Shown: in pieces, positions 1 to 6,787 of the stretch
Layout: every line of letters begins with the position of its first letter
How positions within the stretch are numbered: position 1 is the stretch's first letter
From: Streptomyces sp. NBC_00335
Lineage (GTDB): Bacteria > Actinomycetota > Actinomycetes > Streptomycetales > Streptomycetaceae
Direction: 5' to 3'
Length of the DNA: 64,000 nucleotides
NCBI RefSeq assembly: GCF_036127095.1
Contig: NZ_CP108006.1
Location: forward strand, 7,493,501-7,557,500
Notes under the pieces: model-generated
Told to the model about the DNA's origin: nothing
Seen by the model: only the letters and a program-made list of their open reading frames with translations
Databases searched by the model: none
Program-made: the position numbers and the translations under genes

Positions 1-1
1 C

Positions 2-156
2 GCCATCGGCGCCGTCACCCCAGTCCGGTTCCGCGACTTCGACAACCTCCACGTCCGCGCGGGCCGGCTCGGGGACGCGCACGCCCTCTAGGCCTGGTCG
101 AAGCGCTGCTCCGTGACTCCGAGATCGAGGCCGTCCGCCTGCCCTGGACCACGTAG
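2..156 (+). pseudogene. C-terminal fragment of an unidentified gene with an apparent -1 frameshift
   Basis: Only the 3' end of this gene is in the window. Frame 2 reads as a typical high-GC coding stretch (nearly every third base is G or C) up to TAG at 89-91. From 91 on, the same third-position pattern continues in frame 1 for 21 more codons, ending ...AVRLPWTT with TAG at 154-156. Adding one base near 90 would fuse the two into one protein tail. Either the gene truly stops at 91 or it carries a one-base deletion or sequencing error. The family is not recognisable from about 50 residues. Confidence 0.5.
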
Positions 157-175
157 ACGGGTCCAGGGCCAGGCG
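136..175. terminator. Probable bidirectional terminator hairpin
   Basis: Bases 136-150 pair with 160-175 (15 pairs with one bulged base, 9-nt loop). The hairpin lies between the end of the fragmentary plus-strand gene and the stop codon of the minus-strand ABC gene at 188, where a convergent terminator is expected. Its left arm lies inside the frameshifted tail of the upstream gene. Confidence 0.6.
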
Positions 176-187
176 GCGCGGCGCCGG

Positions 188-1969
188 TCAGCCGTGCCAG
201 GAGCGCCACAGGGCGGCGTACGCGCCGTCGGCCTCGACCAGGGCGTCGTGCGAGCCGAGCTCCGTGATGCGGCCTGCCTCGACCACGGCGATCACGTCAG
301 CGTCGTGCGCGGTGTGCAACCGGTGCGCGATCGCGATCACCGTGCGGCCGTCCAGCACCCGGGCCAGCGAGCGCTCCAAGTGCCGGGCCGCGCGCGGGTC
401 CAGCAACGAGGTGGCCTCGTCCAGGACGAGCGTGTGCGGATCGGCCAGCACCAGCCGGGCCAGCGCGATCTGCTGCGCCTGCGCCGGAGTCAGCGCCGCG
501 GCGCCCGAGCCGACCTCGGTGTCCAGACCGGCGTCCAGCGCCCGCGCCCAGTCCTCCGCGTCGACCGCGCCGAGCGCCGCCCACAGCTCGGCGTCAGCGG
601 CCTCCGTGCGCGCCAGGCGCAGGTTGTCACGCAGGGAGCCCACGAACACGTGGTGTTCCTGGTTGACCAGGGCCACGTGCTCGCGCACCCGCTCCGCCGG
701 CATCTGCGACAGCCGCGCCCCGCCGAGGGTGATCTCACCGGTTCGCGGCGCGTAGATGCCCGCCAGGAGCCGGCCCAGCGTGGACTTGCCGGCGCCCGAG
801 GGCCCGACCAGGGCCATCCGGGTGCCCGGCGGCACCGACATCGACACCTGGTGCAGTACGTCGACGCCCTCGCGGTACCCGAAGTGCACCTGGTCCGCCC
901 GGACGGCCCTGCCGTCCGGGGCGACGCCCGCGTCGCCCGCGTCCGGCTCGATCTCCCGTACGCCGACCAGCCGGGCCAGCGAGACCTGCGCGATCTGCAG
1001 TTCGTCGTACCAGCGCAGGATCAGGCCGATCGGATCGACCATCATCTGCGCGAGCAGGGCGCCCGTGGTCAGCTGCCCCACCGACATCCAGCCCTGGATC
1101 ACGCAGTACCCGCCGATCATCAGCACCGAGCCGAGGATCGTCACGTAGGTGACGTTGACGACGGGGAAGAGGACCGTCCGCAGGAACAGCGTGTACCGCT
1201 CCCACGCCGTCCACTCCTTGATCCGCCGCTCCGACAGCTCGATCCGGCGCCCGCCGAGGCGGTGCGCCTCGACGGTGCGGCCCGCGTCCACCGTCTCGGT
1301 GAGCACGGCGGCGACCGCCGCGTACCCGGCCGCTTCGGAACGGTAGGCCCGGGGCGCCCGCTTGAAGTACCAGCGGCAGCCGATCACCAGCACCGGCAGC
1401 GCCACCAGCGCGGCCAGCGCCAGCGGCGGCGCGGTCACGGCGAGCGCCCCGTAGAGCAGTCCCGCCCAGACCACGCCGATGGCCAGCTGCGGCACGGCCT
1501 CGCGCATCGCGTTGGCCAGCCGGTCGATGTCGGTGGTGATCCGCGACAGCAGGTCACCGGTTCCGGCGCGCTCCAGCACGCCCGGCGGCAGGCCGACCGA
1601 CCGGACGAGGAAGTCCTCGCGCAGATCGGCCAGCATCTCCTCGCCGAGCATCGCCCCGCGCAGCCGGACGAGCCGCACGAACACGGTCTGGATGCCGAGC
1701 GCCAGGGCGAACAGCAGGCCCACCCGGCCCAGATGGAGTTCGCGGGCCCCTTCCGAGAGCCGGTCCACGACCTGGCCCAGCAGGTACGGGCCGACCATGG
1801 AGGCGATCACCGCGACCGTGTTGACCCCCACCAGGACCAGGAAGGCCCGCCGGTGGCGGCGGAACAGGCCGCGCACGTAGCCCCGTACGGTCGCGGAGCT
1901 GCCCACGGGCAGGGTCGCGGCCGTTTCCGGGGCGGCCGGATCGTATTGCGGCGGTGCCACGCCGATCAT
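188..1969 (-). CDS. ABC exporter half-transporter, intact Walker A but degenerate signature motif
   Basis: 593 residues: a type IV (ABC-B) membrane domain (about 35-330) followed by an ATPase domain. Walker A is canonical (GPSGAGKST, 389-397), Walker B is TLVLDEAT (513-520) and the switch histidine is present (IAHR, H549). The signature motif, normally LSGGQ, is LTPAQAQQ (493-500). The ATG overlaps the TGA of the gene at 1966-3807 (ATGA), so the two are translationally coupled and probably form a heterodimer. In such exporters (the BmrCD/TmrAB type is a known precedent) one ATP site is catalytic and the other only binds. The substrate (drug, lipid or peptide) cannot be read from sequence. Confidence 0.93.
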   Translation of the reverse strand: MIGVAPPQYDPAAPETAATLPVGSSATVRGYVRGLFRRHRRAFLVLVGVNTVAVIASMVGPYLLGQVVDRLSEGARELHLGRVGLLFALALGIQTVFVRLVRLRGAMLGEEMLADLREDFLVRSVGLPPGVLERAGTGDLLSRITTDIDRLANAMREAVPQLAIGVVWAGLLYGALAVTAPPLALAALVALPVLVIGCRWYFKRAPRAYRSEAAGYAAVAAVLTETVDAGRTVEAHRLGGRRIELSERRIKEWTAWERYTLFLRTVLFPVVNVTYVTILGSVLMIGGYCVIQGWMSVGQLTTGALLAQMMVDPIGLILRWYDELQIAQVSLARLVGVREIEPDAGDAGVAPDGRAVRADQVHFGYREGVDVLHQVSMSVPPGTRMALVGPSGAGKSTLGRLLAGIYAPRTGEITLGGARLSQMPAERVREHVALVNQEHHVFVGSLRDNLRLARTEAADAELWAALGAVDAEDWARALDAGLDTEVGSGAAALTPAQAQQIALARLVLADPHTLVLDEATSLLDPRAARHLERSLARVLDGRTVIAIAHRLHTAHDADVIAVVEAGRITELGSHDALVEADGAYAALWRSWHG

Positions 1970-3807
1970 GCGGATTCCTCGATCTCGGTCAGTACGGATT
2001 CCAGCCGCGGGAGCCGCTGTTCTTCCTCGGTCTCGCGGGTGACGACCGCCCGGTAGCGCGGGTCGCCGTGCAGCAGCTCCCGGTGCGTGCCGCTCGCCAC
2101 CGCCTTGCCCTCGTGGATCAGGACGACCCGGTCGGCGCGGTCCAGCAGCAGCGGCGAGGACGCCAGTACCACCGTCGTGCGACCGGCGCGCAGGGCCGAG
2201 ATCCCGTCCGCGATCCGGGCTTCGGTGTGTGAGTCCACCGCCGAGGTCGGCTCGTCCAGCACCAGCACCTCGGGATCGGTGACCAGGGACCGCGCCAGCG
2301 CCAGCCGCTGGCGCTGCCCGCCGGACAGAGAGCGGCCGCGTTCGGTGATCCTGGCGTCCATCGGGTCGTCCACGCCGTCCGGGGCGGACTGCAGCAGGGC
2401 GTCCAGTACGTCCGTGCACTGGGCCGCGGCGAGCGCCGCCGGCGCCTGGACCGCCCCGGACGCCGGTACGTCGAACAGCTCCCGCAGCGTCCCCGAGAGC
2501 AGGACCGGATCCTTGTCCTGTACGAGGACCAGCGTGCGCGCGGTGTCCAGCGCGAGCTCGTCCAGCGCGACCCCGCCCAGCAGGACGGAGGGCCCGGCCG
2601 CGGCGTCCATCGGATGCCCGCCCAGGCGCTCCGCGAGCCGGCCCGCCAGGTCGGGGTCCCCGCACACCACGGCGGTGAGCCGGCCCGCCGGGACCAGCAG
2701 CCCGGTCTCCGGGTCGTACAGGTCCGCGCCGGGGGCCGGGGGACGGGGGACTCCGGTGGAGACCACGGTCTCCGCGGCCTGCGCACCGGCATCCGCCTCC
2801 GGCTTCGCGTCGGTCCGCGTCAGCGACAGCACCCGCGCCGCCCGCTTGGCGGAGGGGCGCGAGAAGGAGTACGCCATCGCGATCTCCTCGAAGTGCCGTA
2901 GCGGGTAGAGCATGGTCGCCACCGCGCTGAAGGCGGCGACGAGTTCGCCGACGTCCAGCCGGCCGTCCAGTACGAGCGCGGCCCCGTACCAGACCACCGT
3001 GACCAGCAGCGCTCCCGGCAGCAGCACCTGGATCGCGGAGATCAGGGCCCACATTCGGGCACTGTGCACGGCCGCTTCGCGGACCTGCTGCGAGGCCTCG
3101 CGGTAGCGGCCGAGGAAGAGTTCCTCGCCGCCGATGCCGCGCAGGACCCGCAGCCCCGCCACGGTGTCGGAGGCCAGTTCGGTGGCCTTGCCCGCCTTCT
3201 CCCGCTGGAGGTCGGCGCGCTGGGTGGCGCGCGGCAGCAGCGGCAGGACGGCCAGGGCCAGCACCGGCATGCCGAGGGCCACGACCACGCCGATGGTGGG
3301 CGCGTAGAACAGCAGGACGACACAGCCGATGACCAGGGTCAGGGCTGCGGCCAGGAAGCGGGAGACCGCCTCGACGAACCAGCCGATCTTCTCCACATCG
3401 CCCGTGGAGACGGCCACCACCTCACCCGCCGCGACCCGCCGGGTCAGGGCGGAGCCCAGCTCGGCGGTCTTGCGGGCGAGCAGCTGCTGGACCCGCGCGG
3501 CGGCGGTGATCCAGTTGGTGACGGCCGTGCGGTGCAGCATCGCGTCGCCGAGCGAGATCGCGATGCCGAGCAGCGCGATCAGACCGCCGACCCACAGGAG
3601 CCGGTCGCCGTCGCGGTCCACGACCGCGTCGATGCCCAGCCCCACGGTGTACGGCAGGCCCGCGATGCCGCCGAAGTGGAGCAGCCCCCAGCCCAGGCTT
3701 TTGGCCTGGCCGCCGAGCTGGCCCCGACCCAGCCACCAGAGGAACCGGGGGCCGGAGCGAGCGTCGGGTACCCCTGGATCCGGATACGGAAGATCGCTGA
3801 TCTGCAT
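1966..3807 (-). CDS. ABC exporter half-transporter, degenerate Walker A but intact LSGGQ
   Basis: 613 residues, the upstream partner of the gene at 188-1969. A membrane domain with several hydrophobic helices (about 30-310) is followed by an ATPase domain whose Walker A has decayed to CGDPDLAGR (382-390), without the P-loop GKS/T. The signature LSGGQRQR (494-501) and Walker B VLVLDEPTS are intact. The switch histidine is missing (VVLASS, 546-551). The defects mirror those of the partner, so one composite site keeps every catalytic motif while the other has lost Walker A, the histidine and the signature. Start ATG at 3807 has a GGGGC stretch upstream. Confidence 0.92.
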   Translation of the reverse strand: MQISDLPYPDPGVPDARSGPRFLWWLGRGQLGGQAKSLGWGLLHFGGIAGLPYTVGLGIDAVVDRDGDRLLWVGGLIALLGIAISLGDAMLHRTAVTNWITAAARVQQLLARKTAELGSALTRRVAAGEVVAVSTGDVEKIGWFVEAVSRFLAAALTLVIGCVVLLFYAPTIGVVVALGMPVLALAVLPLLPRATQRADLQREKAGKATELASDTVAGLRVLRGIGGEELFLGRYREASQQVREAAVHSARMWALISAIQVLLPGALLVTVVWYGAALVLDGRLDVGELVAAFSAVATMLYPLRHFEEIAMAYSFSRPSAKRAARVLSLTRTDAKPEADAGAQAAETVVSTGVPRPPAPGADLYDPETGLLVPAGRLTAVVCGDPDLAGRLAERLGGHPMDAAAGPSVLLGGVALDELALDTARTLVLVQDKDPVLLSGTLRELFDVPASGAVQAPAALAAAQCTDVLDALLQSAPDGVDDPMDARITERGRSLSGGQRQRLALARSLVTDPEVLVLDEPTSAVDSHTEARIADGISALRAGRTTVVLASSPLLLDRADRVVLIHEGKAVASGTHRELLHGDPRYRAVVTRETEEEQRLPRLESVLTEIEESA

Positions 3808-4113
3808 GACGCCCCATGACTGGTCGAGTGTTCCAAACCGTGCAAGGTTCGCGTTCTGGACCGGTCCGGGGCAATCGATTTTCCGTTGGCCGCAGCTCTT
3901 CGCAGCAGGGTCTGCTCACCCGCGAGCGAGCCGGAACCCGACGTCCTCCTCCCCCCGGGCCCGGCCCGGAGGCGCCGGATCGGCGGCCGGGCGCGTCGAA
4001 GCGGGTTCGGTATCCGCTGTCAAGGCACGAATTCCCGAGACATGACGTCCGGTCCTTCGATCATGCCTAGTGGAAAGCGACCTTCACTCCGCATGACGGC
4101 TTGGGAGAGACGA
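3808..4113. other. Divergent intergenic region
   Basis: 306 bp between the divergent ABC exporter and the dioxygenase-like gene. The frame of the downstream gene stays open back to 3886, but that part has poor third-position G/C and no ribosome-binding site, so I treat it as leader. A GGGAGAG Shine-Dalgarno at 4103-4109 marks the chosen ATG. I see no convincing operator or terminator. Confidence 0.5.
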
Positions 4114-5328
4114 ATGGCGACGAACCCCGAGATCGAGCGCTGGGCGGCCGCTGACCGAATGCCGCAGGAACACGACGGCATCTCCCTTGCCCGGTCCGTG
4201 ACGGAACACGTGCGGCGGACAGGGAAGCATTTCATTTCGAATGAGACGCTCCTCCGGTTGAGTGACATCAGGCGGCGGCACGGGGCGAACCGCCCGTTCC
4301 TCGGCGCCTTTCTCGACTGCGCCCTCGACAAGCACGAGGGACGTTTCCAGAACCGCACCTACCTCGCGCTGCCGCTCCTGGAGCTCTTCATGGACGACCG
4401 GCACGCCGCGCTGAGCGCGGACCGGATGTCGACCCTGCTGATGGCCGACGTGGTGCGTTTCGAGAGCGAGGCGGCGGCCGGGTCGCCCGAGGAGCCCGGG
4501 CGGGACCGGCCGGACGCGGCGACGCTGAACACCCGGTTGAGGCACGCCTTGCGGCTCGTGACGACGGGGCTCGGTCGATCGGAGGCCGACGACCTTCCGT
4601 CGCGGCTGGCCGACACTCCCCGGTCCCGCCTCGAAGGCCTGGTCGATCGCCTGCCCCGGCCGCCGGAGACGGATTGCGCCCGGTGGTTCGACGTCACCGT
4701 CCAGCCTGTCTACGTCGTCCATGACGAATACTTCTTCATCCGCGCCCTCCAGACCCACGAAATGCATTTCACCGCAATAGCGGCAGCGATGAAGAAGGCG
4801 ATCGGGGAGCTGCGCGCAGGGAATCCGGAAGGGGCCGCGGAACCGATGGACCACGCGGTCGTGATGTTCGAGCGGGCCGCGACGCTCTTCCGCGTGGTGG
4901 CCACGATGAGGGCGGAGCAGTTCTCCGCCTTCCGGCAGTACACCCAGGGTGCCAGCGCCATTCAGTCCGAACAGTACAAACGGTTCGAGAGCCTGTGCGG
5001 TGTTCCGCCCGCACCGCGCCTGCAGTCGTCCGCATTCACGAGCGTGCCCGCCGTACGGGCCGAGGTCGAAGATCCCGGACACGACACCATCACCCGGGCC
5101 TATCTCGACCTCCGCGACGAGGGGCATGTCGACCGGACGCGGTGGAACCGCCTCGACATGGCGATCAGCCGGCTGGAGGGCGTGCACCAGCGGTGGAAGT
5201 CGGCGCATCGCGGGCTCGCCGCGCGCATGCTCGGCGACGCCCATGGATCGGGCTACACCGACGGCGTCCCCTACCTGACGCAATGCCTGGGGAACCGGCT
5301 GTTCTGGGAACTGGACACCAGCCCCTGA
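4114..5328 (+). CDS. Tryptophan 2,3-dioxygenase family protein with a long N-terminal region
   Basis: 404 residues from the ATG behind GGGAGAG. The C-terminal half (about 196-400) has the layout of heme-dependent tryptophan/indole dioxygenases: DEYFFIRALQTHEMHF (204-219), FRQYTQGASAIQSEQY (273-288), a candidate proximal heme ligand H365 in WKSAH, and the glycine-rich GSGYTDGVPYL loop (378-388). At the position of the distal active-site histidine of classical TDO (HQTSEL) this protein has leucine (LQTHEM). The first 195 residues have no counterpart in ordinary TDO, which is about 280 residues. Such proteins occur in actinobacteria, some acting on indoles in secondary metabolism. No kynureninase or kynurenine formamidase lies nearby, so routine tryptophan catabolism is not implied. 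Confidence 0.72.
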   Translation: MATNPEIERWAAADRMPQEHDGISLARSVTEHVRRTGKHFISNETLLRLSDIRRRHGANRPFLGAFLDCALDKHEGRFQNRTYLALPLLELFMDDRHAALSADRMSTLLMADVVRFESEAAAGSPEEPGRDRPDAATLNTRLRHALRLVTTGLGRSEADDLPSRLADTPRSRLEGLVDRLPRPPETDCARWFDVTVQPVYVVHDEYFFIRALQTHEMHFTAIAAAMKKAIGELRAGNPEGAAEPMDHAVVMFERAATLFRVVATMRAEQFSAFRQYTQGASAIQSEQYKRFESLCGVPPAPRLQSSAFTSVPAVRAEVEDPGHDTITRAYLDLRDEGHVDRTRWNRLDMAISRLEGVHQRWKSAHRGLAARMLGDAHGSGYTDGVPYLTQCLGNRLFWELDTSP

Positions 5329-5451
5329 CGGGTGAACCGTCCGTCATTGCGGGCGTGTTGCAGGTTCGTGGCCATCGGGACGAGGAGGTTCCCGCAGGTG
5401 GGGCCGGGCTTCTACGGTCCGTCGGGAATCACGACCAAGGAGTGTCCCGCC

Positions 5452-6753
5452 ATGCCCCTCGACCTGTCGGACGAGAGCCAGTACGACCGCACGCGCCTGC
5501 GGCAGTGGGCGCGCGGCCGCGCCCGCTCCCGCGGGGTGGACCGCCGCGACCTGCTCAAACTGTTCGCGGCGGGGACCGCGGCCGGCTCTCTGGGCCTGGG
5601 CGCCGCCGGAACCGCCGGAGCCTCCGCAACGGGCGCGGCCGGGACCGGAGCCGCCGGAGCCGTCGCCGCTGCGGCGCCCGGGACCGTGAAGCCGCTGCCG
5701 CCCGAGCTGTTCACCATCCGGGGAACCAACGCGGAGACGAACTTCGCCGCCCTGCGGGGCACGGGCCCCCTGACCCCCCTCGACCGGTTCTTCGTACGCA
5801 ACCACACCGTCACCCCGCGCCTCGACGCGCACGACTGGCGGCTGAAGGTGTGGGGCGACGCCCTGACCGGCGGACCGGTCGAGTTCTCCTACGACCGGCT
5901 GCGCGCGCTGCCGGCGGTCGAGCGGACCCTGTTCATCGAGTGCGCGGGCAACGGCCGGAGCTTCTACACCACCCAGCAGGGCCAGCAAGTGACCGGCACC
6001 GCGTGGACCCTCGGCGCGATCGGTGTGGCACGCTGGCGCGGCGCCCGGCTGTCCGACGTCCTGAGGCTGGCGGGCCTGACCCGCGGGGCCGTGGACGTAC
6101 TGCCCCGCGGGCTGGACGACGAGGTCGTCACGAACGGGGTGAACCTGGGCCGGGTGCGGCGCCCGCTGCCCGTCTCCAAGGCCCTCGACGACGTGATCCT
6201 CGCGTACGAGATGAACGGCGAGCCGCTGCCGCCCGACCACGGCGGGCCGGTCCGCGTGGTCGTACCGAACTGGATCGGGATCTCCTCGATCAAGTGGGTC
6301 GGGGACATCGAGGTGAGCGGGCAGCCCCTCTACACACCGTGGAACACCGACCTGTACCGGCTGTTCGGGCCCGACCAGCCACCGCAGGGCAGCGCCCCGC
6401 TGACCCGCCAGACCCTCAAGAGCGCTTTCGAGCTGGAGCACGGTGCCACCGTGTCCGCCCACCGGCCGCGGCTGCTGACCGGGCGCTCGTGGTCGGGAGC
6501 GGCACCCGTGCACCGGGTGGAGGTCAGCACCGACGGCGGGGTCCGCTGGCAGCGGGCCCGGCTGCACGACGCCCCGCGCCGGGGCAGCTGGGTGCGCTGG
6601 TCCCTGCCGTGGACCCCGCGGGCCACCGGTCCGACCGCGCTGCTGGCCCGGGCCACCGACGCCACCGGACGGACCCAGCCGACGACCACGCCCCACAACA
6701 CGCAGGGCTACCTGTTCGACGCGGTGGTACACCACCAGGTGACCGTGGTCTGA
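5452..6753 (+). CDS. Tat-exported sulfite-oxidase-family molybdopterin oxidoreductase
   Basis: 433 residues. The start is fixed by AAGGAG at 5437-5442 before the ATG. A twin-arginine signal (VDRRDLLKLFAAG, then an Ala/Gly-rich hydrophobic stretch) predicts export of a folded molybdoenzyme. The oxidoreductase domain carries FIECAGNGRSFY, whose cysteine is the expected molybdenum ligand, and further pterin-binding segments (DHGGPVRVVVPNWIG, SSIKWVGDIEVS). A C-terminal Mo-co dimerisation domain (VHRVEVSTDGG) completes the family plan. It probably oxidises sulfite or a similar small substrate outside the membrane. No cytochrome partner is adjacent, so the electron acceptor is unknown. Confidence 0.88.
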   Translation: MPLDLSDESQYDRTRLRQWARGRARSRGVDRRDLLKLFAAGTAAGSLGLGAAGTAGASATGAAGTGAAGAVAAAAPGTVKPLPPELFTIRGTNAETNFAALRGTGPLTPLDRFFVRNHTVTPRLDAHDWRLKVWGDALTGGPVEFSYDRLRALPAVERTLFIECAGNGRSFYTTQQGQQVTGTAWTLGAIGVARWRGARLSDVLRLAGLTRGAVDVLPRGLDDEVVTNGVNLGRVRRPLPVSKALDDVILAYEMNGEPLPPDHGGPVRVVVPNWIGISSIKWVGDIEVSGQPLYTPWNTDLYRLFGPDQPPQGSAPLTRQTLKSAFELEHGATVSAHRPRLLTGRSWSGAAPVHRVEVSTDGGVRWQRARLHDAPRRGSWVRWSLPWTPRATGPTALLARATDATGRTQPTTTPHNTQGYLFDAVVHHQVTVV

Positions 6754-6787
6754 CCGGAGCGGCCTGGCGGGATTCGACGGACACGCC

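Noticed and set aside
113..2056. 647-codon plus-strand open frame opposite the ABC exporter
   Set aside because: Antisense to a recognisable ABC transporter; no domain and amino-acid composition typical of reversed high-GC coding sequence.
3886..4113. N-terminal extension of the TDO-like gene
   Set aside because: The frame is open but third-position G/C is weak and there is no ribosome-binding site; the ATG at 4114 has GGGAGAG in place.
5332..5451. Second Cys-rich leader peptide upstream of the sulfite oxidase
   Set aside because: The frame from GTG 5332 contains CC but continues in frame into the oxidase, lacks the His-Asp-Leu core and has no promoter just before it.
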